Shown here one piece after another: positions 26,549 through 37,188 of a stretch of DNA of 46,094 nt (its first letter is position 1; every line of letters starts with the position of its first letter). This DNA is from Pantoea stewartii subsp. stewartii (GTDB taxonomy: Bacteria > Pseudomonadota > Gammaproteobacteria > Enterobacterales > Enterobacteriaceae), in contig NZ_VZPF01000037.1 of assembly GCF_008801695.1 (NCBI RefSeq), positions 1-46,094 of the forward strand, read 5' to 3'. The translations under genes were made by a program, and so were the position numbers. Under the pieces are notes generated by a model. It worked only from the letters and a program-made list of their open reading frames with translations. It was not told where the DNA came from and searched no databases.

Positions 26549-26766
26549 TATTGTCTCAGTCTGTCTGTTGCAATTGCTGACTATTATGGTGGCTTTTATC
26601 CTCAGAGTCACATCGGTATAAGCCACAACGAAAGGTTATTAGCGCGGGACCAGTTTCCGCTTTACAAGCTATGGCGGGCTTTCTATATTCAAAAATACGC
26701 TAACAAGACGTAAAACCATTCAAAATCAGTGTTTTTCCTTCTGATGCAACCACAGGGTAACGCAGT

Positions 26767-27726
26767 ATGGCTAAAGCAGTGATCGCCATTCATGGCGGCG
26801 CAGGCGCAATTACGCGTGCTGCCATGAGCGCAGAGAAAGAACAGGCTTATCGTCAGGCGCTTCACGATATTGTGACACATGGCCAAACCCTGCTGGCGCA
26901 GGGCACATCCGCGCTGGATGTGGTGACTGAAGCGGTGCGCAGGCTGGAAGAGTGCCCGCTGTTTAATGCGGGTAAAGGTGCTGTGTTTACCCATCAGGGC
27001 ACGCATGAGCTGGATGCCAGCATCATGGATGGCAGAACGCTGCAGGCTGGGGCAGTGGCGGGCGTCTCCCGGCTGCGCAACCCGGTACTGGCAGCGCGTG
27101 CGCTGTTAGACCACAGCCCGCATGTCCTGTTGATCGGGGAAGGGGCCGAAGCCTTTGCGTTTGCGCAGGGGCTTGAGCAGGTTGAACCGGATTTCTTTTC
27201 CACGCCTGAACGCCTGGAGCAACTGCAACGGGCGCTGCGCAGCGATGCCGCTGTGCTTGACCACGATGGCGCCGCCCAGGGCGGCGATCCTCTTGACCCG
27301 GATCGTAAGTTTGGCACGGTCGGTGCCGTGGCGCTGGATTTGGCGGGAAACCTGGCGGCGGCGACGTCGACCGGCGGCATGACCAATAAACAGCAGGGGC
27401 GCGTAGGCGACTCACCGTTGCCTGGCGCAGGCTGCTATGCCAGTAACGACAGCGCGGCGGTGTCCTGCACCGGCACTGGCGAAGTGTTTATCCGCACCCT
27501 GGCGGCCTACGATGTGGCGGCACAAATGCGTTACGCCGGGCGGACATTACAACAGGCCAGCGTCAATGTGATTCATGACAGCGTGCTGGAGCTGGGCGGC
27601 AGCGGTGGGCTGATTGCGGTTGATCGGGAGGGCAATGTGGCACTGCCGTTCAACAGCGAAGGCATGTACCGGGCTGTTGCCCGGGTGGATGACGTCGCAG
27701 AGGTCGCAATTTACCGTGAAAGCTAA
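26767..27726 (+). CDS. iaaA: isoaspartyl peptidase / L-asparaginase IaaA
   Basis: IaaA (YbiK) is an N-terminal-nucleophile hydrolase that removes isoaspartyl residues from dipeptides and hydrolyses asparagine. The 319-residue precursor (E. coli 321) contains IAIHGGAGA at the start. The autocleavage site [11 protein letters not shown] is present, with nucleophile Thr184, followed by [20 protein letters not shown]. It leads the gsi operon, overlapping gsiA by 11 bases. The pairing with a glutathione importer suggests joint use of peptides as amino-acid and sulphur sources. Confidence 0.95.
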   Translation: MAKAVIAIHGGAGAITRAAMSAEKEQAYRQALHDIVTHGQTLLAQGTSALDVVTEAVRRLEECPLFNAGKGAVFTHQGTHELDASIMDGRTLQAGAVAGVSRLRNPVLAARALLDHSPHVLLIGEGAEAFAFAQGLEQVEPDFFSTPERLEQLQRALRSDAAVLDHDGAAQGGDPLDPDRKFGTVGAVALDLAGNLAAATSTGGMTNKQQGRVGDSPLPGAGCYASNDSAAVSCTGTGEVFIRTLAAYDVAAQMRYAGRTLQQASVNVIHDSVLELGGSGGLIAVDREGNVALPFNSEGMYRAVARVDDVAEVAIYRES

Positions 27727-29578
27727 CAGCCAGCCTGACAGGCTCCCTCTGTCTCCCGAACAGGTGTTGGCGGTGCGCGACCTGAACGTACGTTTTCACC
27801 ATGACGGCCAGGTGACCGAAGCCGTGCGTCATCTTTCACTTGATGTGTTTCGCGGCGAAACGCTGGCTTTAGTGGGCGAGTCCGGCTCGGGCAAATCCGT
27901 CACCTCACTGGCGATCATGCGCCTGTTGGCGCAGGACAGCGCAGAGGTCAGTGGCGAGATACGGCTGCGTCGACGCAGTGGTGAGGCACTGGATCTGATG
28001 CGGATGCCGCGTGGTCAGATGCGCAGGGTGCGCGGCGCGGATATGGCCATGATTTTCCAGGAACCGATGACCTCGCTGAATCCGGTGTTTACGGTAGGCA
28101 ATCAGATCGCAGAATCCATTCGACTGCATCAGGGTAAAAGCCAGTCCGAAGCCCTGACGGAAGCGCGTCGTATGCTGGATCGGGTACGCATTCCTGACGC
28201 ACAAAGTATGCTGCGCCGTTATCCGCACCAGCTTTCCGGCGGTATGCGGCAGCGCGTGATGATTGCGATGGCCCTGTCGTGCAAGCCTGCGCTGCTGATT
28301 GCCGACGAGCCGACCACTGCCCTGGACGTCACGATTCAGGCCCAGATCCTGCAACTGATCCGCGAGCTGCAGAAAGAGATGCAGATGGGCGTGATTTTTA
28401 TCACTCACGATATGGGCGTGGTGGCGGAAATGGCGGACCGCGTCCAGGTGATGTATCGCGGTGAGGTGCTGGAAAACGCCCCTACCGCCGAGCTGTTCAG
28501 CGCACCGCAGCAGCCTTACACCCGGGCGTTGCTGGCCGCTGTCCCGACCCTGGGTGCGATGCAGGACCAGCCGCTGCCCGCGAAATTTCCTCTCCTGCTC
28601 AACGATGCGGCACCCGACGTACCGCAAAACACCGTACGTCACGATCGCCCGCCCATCCTGCAGGTACGCAATCTGGTCACGCGCTTCGATATTCGCTCAG
28701 GATTACTGAATCGCGTAACGAGCCGGGTGCACGCGGTCGAGAACATCAGCTTTGATCTGTATGCAGGCGAAACGCTGGTGCTGGTGGGGGAATCCGGGTG
28801 CGGTAAATCGACCACCGGACGTTCACTGCTAAAACTGGTCACCAGTCAGGGAGGCAGCATTACCTTTGACGGGCAGCGTATTAACGATCTTTCTGGAGCG
28901 GCGCTGGCGCATCTGCGGCGCGATATTCAGTTTATCTTCCAGGACCCTTATGCATCGCTCGATCCGCGCCTGACGGTGGGATTTTCGATTATGGAGCCGC
29001 TGCTGGTTCACAAGGTGATGCCACGACGCGAAGCGGAACAGCGCGTGGCCTGGTTACTGGAAAAGGTTGGCTTACTGCCGGAACACGCAAAGCGTTATCC
29101 GCATGAGTTTTCGGGTGGCCAGCGTCAGCGTATCTGCATCGCGCGGGCACTGGCGCTGAACCCCAAAGTGGTGATTGCCGATGAGTCGGTGTCCGCGCTT
29201 GATGTCTCCATTCAGGCACAAATCATCAACCTGATGCTCGACCTTCAGCGTGAATTTGGTATCGCCTTTTTGTTTATTTCCCATGATATGGCGGTGGTTG
29301 AGCGCATCAGCCACCGCGTAGCGGTGATGTATCTTGGACAGATTGTGGAAATCGGCCCACGTCAGTCGGTATTCGGGCAGCCACATCATCCGTATACCCA
29401 AAAATTAATGGCCGCCGTGCCGGTTGCCGACCCGACACGTCGGCAACGCGAGCGCAGTCTGCTGGTCGATGAGATCCCCAGCCCGATTCGTGCACTGGGC
29501 GATGAACCCGAACGGGTTTCGCTGATGGAAGTGGCCCCCGGTCATTTTGTGGCTCGCTCTGCCACCAGCGCGATCTGA
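27716..29578 (+). CDS. gsiA: glutathione ABC transporter ATP-binding protein GsiA
   Basis: GsiA carries both ATPase domains of the glutathione importer GsiABCD. The 620 residues (E. coli 623) hold two complete sets of motifs: GESGSGKS (about 54) with LSGGMRQR, and GESGCGKS (about 363) with FSGGQRQR. Each is followed by Walker B and the switch THDMGVV or SHDMAVV. The start is not obvious. The family N-terminus [13 protein letters not shown] needs an upstream start, and GTG at 27716 is the only suitable codon, with AGAGG 12 bases before it inside iaaA. The longer opening to 27614 overlaps iaaA by more than 100 bases. Confidence 0.93.
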   Translation: MKANSQPDRLPLSPEQVLAVRDLNVRFHHDGQVTEAVRHLSLDVFRGETLALVGESGSGKSVTSLAIMRLLAQDSAEVSGEIRLRRRSGEALDLMRMPRGQMRRVRGADMAMIFQEPMTSLNPVFTVGNQIAESIRLHQGKSQSEALTEARRMLDRVRIPDAQSMLRRYPHQLSGGMRQRVMIAMALSCKPALLIADEPTTALDVTIQAQILQLIRELQKEMQMGVIFITHDMGVVAEMADRVQVMYRGEVLENAPTAELFSAPQQPYTRALLAAVPTLGAMQDQPLPAKFPLLLNDAAPDVPQNTVRHDRPPILQVRNLVTRFDIRSGLLNRVTSRVHAVENISFDLYAGETLVLVGESGCGKSTTGRSLLKLVTSQGGSITFDGQRINDLSGAALAHLRRDIQFIFQDPYASLDPRLTVGFSIMEPLLVHKVMPRREAEQRVAWLLEKVGLLPEHAKRYPHEFSGGQRQRICIARALALNPKVVIADESVSALDVSIQAQIINLMLDLQREFGIAFLFISHDMAVVERISHRVAVMYLGQIVEIGPRQSVFGQPHHPYTQKLMAAVPVADPTRRQRERSLLVDEIPSPIRALGDEPERVSLMEVAPGHFVARSATSAI

Positions 29579-29632
29579 AATAATACGCTATCGCCACGGC
29601 GATAAATCAGACAGGGATTACAGGAGAAAACA

Positions 29633-31168
29633 ATGCAGATAACGATGCGTAGAAGCTTACTGGCAGCAGGGATATTAAGTAGCGTCATGACGCTGCCCGC
29701 CTGGGCCGCGGGTGATGCGGTGATCGCCGTCGCCTCCAATTTCACCACGCTTGATCCCTATGACGCTAACGACACCTTGTCCCAGGCGGTCGCGAAATCA
29801 TTTTATCAGGGGCTGTTTGGCTTTGATAAAGATATGAAGCTGACCAATGTGCTGGCGGACAGTTACACGGTGAGCGGCGATGGCCTGACCTATACCATCA
29901 AGCTGCACTCAGGCGTGAAGTTTCAGGATGGCACCGACTTTAATGCCGAGGCGGTCAAGGTCAACCTGGATCGGGCCAGTAATCCCGACAACCATCTCAA
30001 ACGTTATAACCTGTTTAAATACATCGCCAGCACGGAAGCGGTCGATCCCACGACGGTGAAGATTACGCTGAAGCAGCCGTTCTCGGCCTTTATTAATATT
30101 CTGGCGCACCCTGCGGCGGTGATGATTTCCCCTGCCGCCCTGAAAAAATACGGTAAGGACATCGGTTTTCATCCGGTGGGCACCGGGCCGTTCGAATTTG
30201 TGACCTGGAATCAGACCGATTTTGTGAAGGTGAAGAAATGGGACGGCTACTGGAAAAAAGGCTATCCCAAACTCGACAGCATTACGTGGCGCCCGGTCGT
30301 GGATAACAATACGCGTGCGGCCATGCTGCAGACCGGTGAAGCGAACTTTGCCTTCCCGGTGCCTTATGAGCAGGCCAAATTGCTGGAGAAGGACAGCAAG
30401 CTGGACGTGGTGGTATCGCCCTCCATCATGCAGCGCTACATCAGCCTGAATGTGACACAAAAACCGTTTGATAATCCGAAAGTGCGTGAGGCGCTGGAGT
30501 ACGCGATCAACCGCCAGGCACTGGTTAAAGTTGCGTTCGCCGGTTATGCCACACCTGCTACCGGCATAGTGCCTCCCTCTATTGCCTATGCGCAAACGTA
30601 TCCGCCCATTCCTTACGATCCCGCTAAAGCAAAAGCGTTGCTGAAAGAAGCGGGTTATCCGAACGGTTTCGACACCACGCTCTGGTCGTCGCATAACCAC
30701 AGCACGGCACAGAAAGTGTTGCAGTTTGTTCAGCAGCAACTGGCACAGGTCGGCGTGAAGGTGAAAGTTACCGCGATGGATGCGGGACAGCGCGCAGCGG
30801 AAGTGGAAGGCAAGGGCCAGAAAGAGAGCGGCGTGCGAATGTTCTACACTGGCTGGTCAGCCTCAACGGGTGAAGCCGACTGGGCGCTGACGCCGTTGTT
30901 CGCAACCGCAGCCTGGCCACCGGCGATCTTCAACACGGCGTTTTACAGCAATCCGAAGGTGGATAAAGACCTGGCCGACGCGCTGAAAACGACCGATCAG
31001 GCGGAAAAAGCCAAACTGTATAAAGATGCGCAGGACACCATCTGGAACGATCATCCGTGGATCCCGCTGGTGGTGGAGCAACTGGTGTCCGCACACAGCA
31101 AAAACCTGAGCGGTTTTTACATGATGCCGGACACGTCATTCAGTTTTGATGACGCCGAGATGAAGTAA
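29633..31168 (+). CDS. gsiB: glutathione-binding periplasmic protein GsiB
   Basis: GsiB is the periplasmic solute receptor of the glutathione importer, of the peptide/nickel SBP_bac_5 family. The 511-residue precursor (E. coli 512) has a signal peptide of about 25 residues ending AWAA. Then [24 protein letters not shown] matches E. coli GsiB nearly letter for letter, as do [23 protein letters not shown] and [17 protein letters not shown] lies six to eight bases before the ATG. It is separated from gsiC by a long hairpin region. Confidence 0.96.
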   Translation: MQITMRRSLLAAGILSSVMTLPAWAAGDAVIAVASNFTTLDPYDANDTLSQAVAKSFYQGLFGFDKDMKLTNVLADSYTVSGDGLTYTIKLHSGVKFQDGTDFNAEAVKVNLDRASNPDNHLKRYNLFKYIASTEAVDPTTVKITLKQPFSAFINILAHPAAVMISPAALKKYGKDIGFHPVGTGPFEFVTWNQTDFVKVKKWDGYWKKGYPKLDSITWRPVVDNNTRAAMLQTGEANFAFPVPYEQAKLLEKDSKLDVVVSPSIMQRYISLNVTQKPFDNPKVREALEYAINRQALVKVAFAGYATPATGIVPPSIAYAQTYPPIPYDPAKAKALLKEAGYPNGFDTTLWSSHNHSTAQKVLQFVQQQLAQVGVKVKVTAMDAGQRAAEVEGKGQKESGVRMFYTGWSASTGEADWALTPLFATAAWPPAIFNTAFYSNPKVDKDLADALKTTDQAEKAKLYKDAQDTIWNDHPWIPLVVEQLVSAHSKNLSGFYMMPDTSFSFDDAEMK

Positions 31169-31205
31169 GTCGCCGGACCTGTTCTGTCCTGAACAGGATG
31201 TGTGA

Positions 31206-31259
31206 TGCCCGGTGCCTCGTCAGCAATGAGGCACCGGGCAGGTCAGCTGCGCTGCTGAC
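31206..31259 (+). promoter_or_regulatory. intercistronic hairpins between gsiB and gsiC
   Basis: TGCCCGGTGCCTC (31206-31218) and GAGGCACCGGGCA (31228-31240) form a perfect 13-bp stem with a nine-base loop. A second stem GTCAGC/GCTGAC follows at 31242-31259. No T run follows. Such structures typically protect the upstream mRNA from 3' exonucleases, giving more binding protein than permease, or cause partial termination. Confidence 0.7.
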
Positions 31260-31277
31260 TGTTGTGTGGGATGTCAC

Positions 31278-32204
31278 ATGGTTAACTATTTTCTTAAACG
31301 CCTGCTGGGCCTGATTCCCACGCTGTTTATCGTGGCAGTGCTGGTGTTTCTGTTTGTCCATCTGCTGCCGGGCGATCCGGCGCGGCTGATTGCCGGACAG
31401 GAAGCCGATGCGTCTGTGGTGGCATTGGTCCGTCAGGAGCTGAGCCTGGATAAACCCCTGCCGGTGCAGTTCGTGCACTTTATCGTCAATGCGCTGCAGG
31501 GGGATTTTGGTCAGTCGCTGGTTTCCCGGCGTCCGGTTTCGGCGGAAATCGCTACGCGTTTTATGCCAACCCTGTGGCTGACGCTCACCAGCATGGTGTG
31601 GGCGGTGATCCTGGGCATGGCGATCGGCATTGTTTCGGCCGTATGGCGCAATCGCTGGCCGGATCGCCTCGGCATGACGCTCGCGGTTTCGGGTATCTCT
31701 TTTCCGGCTTTTGCCCTGGGCATGTTACTGATGGACGTGTTTTCCGTCCAGTTGGGCTGGTTGCCTACGGTGGGCGCAGACAGCTGGCAGCACTATATTT
31801 TGCCCTCTCTCACGCTGGGCGCGGCGGTAGCGGCTGTGATGGCCCGTTTCACCCGGGCATCCTTTGTGGAGGTGATGCAGGAAGATTACATACGCACCGC
31901 GCGTGCCAAAGGCGTCAGTGAGTACCGCGTGGTGATTAAGCACGGTCTGCGGAATGCCATGATACCGGTGGTCACCATGATGGGCCTGCAGTTTGGTTTC
32001 CTGCTGGGTGGCTCGATTGTGGTTGAGGTCGTGTTCAACTGGCCGGGGCTGGGACGCCTGCTGGTGGATTCGGTACAGATGCGTGACTATCCGGTGATTC
32101 AGGCAGAGGTATTGCTGTTTTCGCTGGAGTTTATTTTGATCAATCTGATTGTCGATATGCTGTATGCCGTCATTAACCCGGCGATTCGCTTTAAGGACAC
32201 CTGA
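31278..32204 (+). CDS. gsiC: glutathione ABC transporter permease GsiC
   Basis: GsiC is one of two inner-membrane permease subunits of the glutathione importer. The 308-residue protein (E. coli 306) starts [20 protein letters not shown]. It has about six helices, and the EAA-type loop [20 protein letters not shown] near 205-225 contacts GsiA. I used the ATG at 31278, matching the E. coli N-terminus; a GTG at 31266 would add four residues. Its stop overlaps the gsiD start by one base. Confidence 0.95.
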   Translation: MVNYFLKRLLGLIPTLFIVAVLVFLFVHLLPGDPARLIAGQEADASVVALVRQELSLDKPLPVQFVHFIVNALQGDFGQSLVSRRPVSAEIATRFMPTLWLTLTSMVWAVILGMAIGIVSAVWRNRWPDRLGMTLAVSGISFPAFALGMLLMDVFSVQLGWLPTVGADSWQHYILPSLTLGAAVAAVMARFTRASFVEVMQEDYIRTARAKGVSEYRVVIKHGLRNAMIPVVTMMGLQFGFLLGGSIVVEVVFNWPGLGRLLVDSVQMRDYPVIQAEVLLFSLEFILINLIVDMLYAVINPAIRFKDT

Positions 32205-33109
32205 TGAAAAACTGGCGACGGGAAGCGGCACTCAAACACATGCCACTGCTGGACAGCAACCGGGTAAGAACGCCCTGGCGGGAATTCTGGCGACGCTTTC
32301 GTCGTCAGCCGGTCGCTCTGCTGGCGGGCCTGTTTGTCCTGGTGCTGATCGTACTGGCGTTTACGGCACCGTATGTTGCGCCATTCGATGCAGAAAATTA
32401 CTTTGATTACGACCGACTCAACGACGGCCCCTCACTGGTGCACTGGTTTGGCGTGGATTCACTGGGACGCGATATCTTTAGCCGCGTGCTGGTGGGAACC
32501 CGAATTTCGCTTCTCGCCGGCTTCGTTTCCGTCGCGATAGGGGCGATAGTGGGGACGCTGGCAGGACTGCTGGCGGGCTACTATGAAGGCTGGTGGGACA
32601 GGATCACCATGCGCATCTGCGACGTGCTGTTTGCGTTTCCCGGCATTTTGCTGGCCATTGCCGTCGTGGCCATCATGGGCAGTGGCATCAGTAACGTCAT
32701 TATCGCCGTGGCGATATTCAGTATTCCCGCCTTTGCCCGCCTGGTGCGCGGCAATACGCTGGTACTGAAACGGCAAACCTACATCGAATCAGCCCGCAGT
32801 ATCGGAGCGTCAGACTGGACGATCATGATACGTCACCTGCTGCCCGGCACGGTATCCTCTATTGTGGTGTACTTCACCATGCGCATCGGGACCTCGATTA
32901 TCACCGCCGCAAGCCTGTCATTTCTGGGGCTGGGCGCGCAGCCACCGACGCCAGAGTGGGGCGCGATGCTCAACGAAGCGCGCGCGGATATGGTTATCGC
33001 GCCGCACGTGGCGATTTTTCCGGCACTGGCTATTTTTTTCACGGTTTTAGCCTTTAATTTGCTTGGCGACGGGCTACGTGACGCACTTGATCCTAAACTG
33101 AAGACATGA
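32204..33109 (+). CDS. gsiD: glutathione ABC transporter permease GsiD
   Basis: GsiD is the second permease of the glutathione importer. The 301 residues (E. coli 303) include the cytoplasmic N-terminus with [14 protein letters not shown], about six helices, and the DppC-family pattern [19 protein letters not shown] near 80-100. The EAA loop [19 protein letters not shown] follows. Start overlaps gsiC by one base (TGATG), and its stop overlaps the DUF4385 gene by four bases, so that gene is cotranslated. Confidence 0.95.
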   Translation: MKNWRREAALKHMPLLDSNRVRTPWREFWRRFRRQPVALLAGLFVLVLIVLAFTAPYVAPFDAENYFDYDRLNDGPSLVHWFGVDSLGRDIFSRVLVGTRISLLAGFVSVAIGAIVGTLAGLLAGYYEGWWDRITMRICDVLFAFPGILLAIAVVAIMGSGISNVIIAVAIFSIPAFARLVRGNTLVLKRQTYIESARSIGASDWTIMIRHLLPGTVSSIVVYFTMRIGTSIITAASLSFLGLGAQPPTPEWGAMLNEARADMVIAPHVAIFPALAIFFTVLAFNLLGDGLRDALDPKLKT

Positions 33110-33555
33110 AACCTTTTGACTATGAACAAGACTTCAGCACTATCGACTTCCGCAAACATCCTGAACGTTATCAGGTCGGGCGCGGTGAGCAGGGCGTGCT
33201 GATGGTCCAGCCCTATAAAGGCGAAATCCTGCCGCACTGGCGTTTTCGTACCGTTGAGGTTGCGAAAGCCTCGGCAGAAGAAATCATGCGGCTGTTCGAA
33301 GCCTATCGTCAGCAGGATGACTTTGTGGGCATGGACATGGCGCGCAAATTTATTCAAATGGGCTACACCCGTGCGCGCCGCTACAGCAACCATAAGGGCG
33401 GACGGAAATACGATGCGGAGGGCAAGGAGTTGCCCCGGGGCAGGGACGAAGAAAAGGCCGCTGCGGCGGCCATTTTCAAAGCGTACTGGGATAAGCTACG
33501 GGCAGATGACGACTATCTGGCGCGCAAAAAAGCGCACCAGCAGAAGTATGGTTAG
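33106..33555 (+). CDS. DUF4385 family protein
   Basis: The 149-residue protein belongs to a family of unknown function recognised by [55 protein letters not shown] and a C-terminal KxHQxxYG. It has no signal peptide or membrane segment and is very rich in basic, aromatic and acidic residues, so it is cytoplasmic. Start overlaps gsiD by four bases, placing it as the sixth gene of the iaaA-gsi operon. It ends tail to tail with rimO, overlapping by four bases. E. coli has no such gene here. Function is unknown; coupling hints at a link to thiol or peptide use, but this is inference. Confidence 0.85.
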   Translation: MKPFDYEQDFSTIDFRKHPERYQVGRGEQGVLMVQPYKGEILPHWRFRTVEVAKASAEEIMRLFEAYRQQDDFVGMDMARKFIQMGYTRARRYSNHKGGRKYDAEGKELPRGRDEEKAAAAAIFKAYWDKLRADDDYLARKKAHQQKYG

Positions 33556-34880
33556 ACGCGGCTCGCCCACAAATCGTATTCGTCAGCATGTTCCACTTTG
33601 ACACGCAGAACATCGCCCGGCTTAACGTTGCTCTCGCCATTCAGATAAACGGCACCATCGATCTCTGGCGCGTCAGCCATGCTGCGACCAATCGCGCCTT
33701 CTTCATCGACTTCATCAATGATGACCATAATTTCACGGCCGATTTTTTCCTGCAGGCGCTCGGCAGAGATCTGCTGCTGCAACTGCATAAAGCGGTCATA
33801 ACGTTCCTGTTTCACTGCGTCATCGACCGGATCGGGTAACTGGTTTGCCGTTGCGCCTTCAACCGGGCTGTACTGGAAGCAACCCACACGATCCAGACGC
33901 GCTTCTTTAATAAAGTCGAGCAGCATCTGGAAGTCTTCTTCGGTTTCGCCGGGGAAGCCTACAATAAACGTTGAGCGCAGCGTCAGCGTCGGGCAGATCT
34001 CACGCCAGCGCTTAATGCGCTCCAGCGTGCGTTCCACGGCACCCGGACGCTTCATCAGCTTCAGAATGCGTGGGCTGGCGTGCTGAAGCGGGATATCCAG
34101 ATACGGCAGAATCTTGCCTTCTGCCATCAGTGGAATCACGTCGTCCACGTGAGGATAAGGATAAACATAATGCAGGCGAACCCACACGCCGAGTTTCGCT
34201 AACTGCTCGCACAGGCTCACCATGCTGGTTTTCACCGGCGCGCCGTTCCAGAACCCTGTGCGGTGTTTCACGTCCACGCCGTAAGCCGAGGTATCCTGCG
34301 AAATGACCAGCAACTCTTTCACGCCCGCTTCAACCAGCCGTTTTGCTTCGTCCAGCACTTCGCCAATGGCACGACTGTCGAGATCGCCGCGCATAGACGG
34401 GATGATACAGAAGGTGCAGCGATGGTTGCAGCCTTCAGAAATTTTCAGGTAAGCGTAATGACGCGGCGTCAGCTTCACGCCCTGTTGCGGCACCAGACTC
34501 AGGAACGGATTATGTTGGGGCTTCGGCACGTAGCGGTGCACGTGCGACAGCACTTGTTCATAGCTGTGCGGACCGGTGATTTCCAGTACCTTCGGGTGCA
34601 CTTCGCGAATCTGGTCGACTTTCGCCCCCAGGCAGCCGGTCACAATCACCTTGCCGTTTTCGTTCAGGGCTTCACCGATCGCTTCCAGCGATTCCTGGAC
34701 GGCGCTGTCGATGAATCCGCAGGTGTTGACGATAACGATTTCCGCATCGTCATAGCGTGGGACCACCTCATAGCCCTCGGTGCGCAGTTCCGTCAGAATG
34801 CGCTCAGAGTCGACAAGGTTTTTGGGGCAGCCAAGCGAGACAAATCCCACGCGCGGCGGCAGTGTAGTAGTAGTGGACAT
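33552..34880 (-). CDS. rimO: ribosomal protein S12 methylthiotransferase RimO
   Basis: RimO is a radical-SAM enzyme that methylthiolates Asp89 of ribosomal protein S12. The 442 residues (E. coli 441) contain the N-terminal cluster domain with [13 protein letters not shown] (Cys18), the second and third cluster cysteines, the radical-SAM motif CNHRCTFC after KISEG, and a C-terminal TRAM domain. It is transcribed leftward and ends overlapping the DUF4385 stop. In E. coli bssR follows upstream; here the upstream gap leads to a carbonic anhydrase instead. Confidence 0.96.
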   Translation of the reverse strand: MSTTTTLPPRVGFVSLGCPKNLVDSERILTELRTEGYEVVPRYDDAEIVIVNTCGFIDSAVQESLEAIGEALNENGKVIVTGCLGAKVDQIREVHPKVLEITGPHSYEQVLSHVHRYVPKPQHNPFLSLVPQQGVKLTPRHYAYLKISEGCNHRCTFCIIPSMRGDLDSRAIGEVLDEAKRLVEAGVKELLVISQDTSAYGVDVKHRTGFWNGAPVKTSMVSLCEQLAKLGVWVRLHYVYPYPHVDDVIPLMAEGKILPYLDIPLQHASPRILKLMKRPGAVERTLERIKRWREICPTLTLRSTFIVGFPGETEEDFQMLLDFIKEARLDRVGCFQYSPVEGATANQLPDPVDDAVKQERYDRFMQLQQQISAERLQEKIGREIMVIIDEVDEEGAIGRSMADAPEIDGAVYLNGESNVKPGDVLRVKVEHADEYDLWASRV

Positions 34881-35255
34881 AAGGTGGTTTCCGGTTCAGC
34901 ACAGCAATGGCGCGCGATTTTACCTGTGTTGCGATGAAAATTGTAGCGTTATCTGACCTCAGGCATAACAGTGTAAAGTCACGCAAAAAACCGTAAAGGG
35001 TTCCCGAGAGTGACAGGCGTTTAAGCCGATGATCGGAAAGGAAGAAAACCGCAGTAACCCGCCGTTTTGCAAAAGGATTTCTAATAAATAGCTAAAAATT
35101 AATTCGTTAATTTTCTTATCAACGCAGGTGATAACGCCATTTGACGGTCATATTGTTGGTTGATATTTGCTTGTTTTCATTAATAATGATTCACTTAACA
35201 AGTGCTGAGAGCCTGGCCTTTCAGACAATGACGTGGATAATGTGAGAGCAAAATA
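34881..35255. other. divergent rimO / carbonic anhydrase intergenic region with an AT-rich hairpin
   Basis: The 375-bp gap has no supportable gene. AAAATTAA-TTCG-TTAATTTT (35095-35114) is a perfect 8-bp AT-rich inverted repeat, and CACTTAACAAGTG (about 35192-35204) is a smaller palindrome closer to the carbonic anhydrase start. Either could be an operator. GAGAGC lies eight bases before the ATG at 35256. Confidence 0.45.
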
Positions 35256-35891
35256 ATGAAAGAGATCATTAACGGGTTTCTGAGTTTTCAGCAGACTGTC
35301 TTTCCTGAAAGAGAGGCGCTGTTTAAAAGTCTGGCCTCAAATCAGAACCCGAAAGCCCTGTTTATCTCTTGCTCAGACAGCCGTCTGGTGCCGGAGCTGG
35401 TCACGCAGCAGGAACCCGGGCAGCTATTCGTTATCCGTAATGCGGGCAACATTGTGCCGTCTTTTGGGCCGGAGCCGGGTGGCGTGTCAGCCACCATTGA
35501 GTATGCGGTGATGGTGCTGGGCGTTTCTGACATCATCATCTGTGGTCACTCTAACTGCGGTGCGATGAACGCGATTTCGTCCTGTGCCTGCATGGACAGC
35601 ATGCCAGCCGTCGAGCACTGGCTGCGCTTTGCCGATGCGGCCAAAGCGGTGGTGGAGCAGCGTGACTATGAATCACCCGAGAAAAAGCTCAACGCTATGG
35701 TGCAGGAGAACGTGATTGCGCAGCTAAACAACATGAAAACCCATCCTTCGGTGTCGGTAGGGTTACGTCAGGGCAAGCTGCGTCTGCATGGCTGGGTTTA
35801 CGACATTGAGTCGGGCACCATTCTGGCGCTCACGCCGGGCGGTAAAGAGTTCATCTCACTGGCGGATAATCCCGAGACCTTTTTCGAGTAA
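35256..35891 (+). CDS. beta-class carbonic anhydrase, CynT-like
   Basis: Beta carbonic anhydrases interconvert CO2 and bicarbonate. The 211-residue protein has the zinc ligands Cys39, His98 and Cys101 and the catalytic dyad Asp41-Arg43 (SCSDSR, GHSNCG). It is more like E. coli CynT than Can: [12 protein letters not shown] and [10 protein letters not shown] are shared almost exactly. In E. coli cynT sits beside cyanase cynS, which is absent here, so a role in general bicarbonate supply is more likely than cyanate detoxification. The position corresponds to bssR in E. coli. Confidence 0.93.
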   Translation: MKEIINGFLSFQQTVFPEREALFKSLASNQNPKALFISCSDSRLVPELVTQQEPGQLFVIRNAGNIVPSFGPEPGGVSATIEYAVMVLGVSDIIICGHSNCGAMNAISSCACMDSMPAVEHWLRFADAAKAVVEQRDYESPEKKLNAMVQENVIAQLNNMKTHPSVSVGLRQGKLRLHGWVYDIESGTILALTPGGKEFISLADNPETFFE

Positions 35892-35900
35892 GTTCCGTTT

Positions 35901-35924
35901 GCCCGCGCCGTTCAGGTCGCGGGC
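35901..35924 (+). terminator. hairpin after the carbonic anhydrase gene
   Basis: GCCCGCG and CGCGGGC pair around ten bases, ten bases past the stop. The T run (TGTTTTTTC) begins about 12 bases further on, so it is a poor match to an intrinsic terminator but may end transcription with help. Confidence 0.45.
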
Positions 35925-36050
35925 CCCTTACCGCCTGTTTTTTCATCCCGTCTTTATCACGTCCACGCTGTTTAATCTTTTGTAAATCCTCAACATCATG
36001 CCGGACAGGCTGACTACGCTTAAACACACTGCCTCTGTCTGGAGAATGCT

Positions 36051-37187
36051 ATGACCCGTGTTTCCACCCTACTGTTACTGAATGGCGCGTTACTCGTTTC
36101 CAGCCCGTTATGGGCGGATGATCTGACGGTGAAGGTGCTTCAGGATAAGCTGGACCATCCCTGGTCGGTGGCCTTTTTACCGGATAACCAGACGTTACTC
36201 ATCACCGAACGTGCCGGCCAGTTGCGTAGCTGGCGACCTGATACCGGTTTATCTGAGCCGATTAAGGGCGTGCCCGCGGTGTGGGCGCAGCGACAGAGCG
36301 GCCTGCTGGATGTGGTGCTGGCCCCGGATTTTGCCCAGAGCCGTCGGGTGTGGCTCAGCTATACCAAAGCGGACAGCGACGGCAAGGCGGGGGCCGTCGT
36401 GGGTTATGGCACACTCAGCGACGATCATCGCCAGCTGACCGATTTTCATGAAGTCATCAGCCAAACGCCCCGGCTCTCAAGCGGCAACAATATTGGAACC
36501 CGGCTGGCCTTTGACCGTCAGGGGTTTGTGTGGATTGCCTTCGGGGATAATTTTGTCAGCAGCGCCGCCCAGGATCTCGACAAGCTCCAGGGAAAACTGC
36601 TGCGCCTGAACGGCGACGGTAGCGTTCCCAGGGATAATCCTTTCGTGGGCAGGCAGGGTGCCCGGCCTGAAATCTGGGCCTACGGTTTACGTAACCCACA
36701 AGGCCTGGCGCTTAATCCCTGGACACAGGTCATGTGGGAAAGCGAGCACGGCCCACGCGGTGGCGATGAGGTCAACGTGATCGAAAAAGGGAAAAATTAT
36801 GGTTGGCCGCTGGCGACCTACGGCATTGATTACAACGGCAGCAAGGTTCCTGAATCGAAAGGCACGCACGTGGCGGGCACGGAACAGCCGGTATTTTACT
36901 GGAAAGTTTCACCAGCGCTAAGCGGCATGGCCTTTTATAACAGTGCCCGTTTCCCCCAATGGAAAAATTCACTCTTTATCGGGGCGCTGAAAGAGAAGCA
37001 ACTGATTCGACTGCGTGTCAACGGTGAAAAAGTCGTTGAGGCGCAACGCTTGCTGGGTGAGCGAAACGAACGCATTCGCGATGTTCGCCAGGGGCCGGAT
37101 GGGTATCTGTATGTGTTGACGGATGAAGCTAACGGCAAGCTCCTGAAGGTAGGGCTGGCGCAGGACGCCAGCGCCTCCCGCGGTTAA
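36051..37187 (+). CDS. yliI: PQQ-dependent soluble aldose sugar dehydrogenase YliI
   Basis: YliI (Asd) is a periplasmic six-bladed propeller dehydrogenase that oxidises aldose sugars with added PQQ. The 378-residue precursor (E. coli 371) has a 22-residue signal peptide ending LWA. Family segments follow: LDHPWSVAFLPD, GLLDVVLAPDFAQSRRVWLSY, EHGPRGGDEVN, GKNYGWPLATYGI and IRDVRQGPDGYLYVLTDE. No pqq synthesis genes are in the window, so holoenzyme formation depends on genes elsewhere or on external PQQ. It converges on the HAD gene, two bases apart. Confidence 0.94.
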   Translation: MTRVSTLLLLNGALLVSSPLWADDLTVKVLQDKLDHPWSVAFLPDNQTLLITERAGQLRSWRPDTGLSEPIKGVPAVWAQRQSGLLDVVLAPDFAQSRRVWLSYTKADSDGKAGAVVGYGTLSDDHRQLTDFHEVISQTPRLSSGNNIGTRLAFDRQGFVWIAFGDNFVSSAAQDLDKLQGKLLRLNGDGSVPRDNPFVGRQGARPEIWAYGLRNPQGLALNPWTQVMWESEHGPRGGDEVNVIEKGKNYGWPLATYGIDYNGSKVPESKGTHVAGTEQPVFYWKVSPALSGMAFYNSARFPQWKNSLFIGALKEKQLIRLRVNGEKVVEAQRLLGERNERIRDVRQGPDGYLYVLTDEANGKLLKVGLAQDASASRG

Positions 37188-37188
37188 C

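Noticed and set aside
26549..26766. Molybdenum-cofactor riboswitch upstream of moeA
   Set aside because: The gap is too short and I see no multi-stem structure of that class; known Moco motifs precede other genes such as moaA.
29909..30739. A 276-codon open frame on the strand opposite gsiB, and similar long antisense frames opposite gsiA and hutC
   Set aside because: They lie wholly inside well-recognised genes, have no ribosome site or family motif, and arise from high GC codon use on the coding strand.
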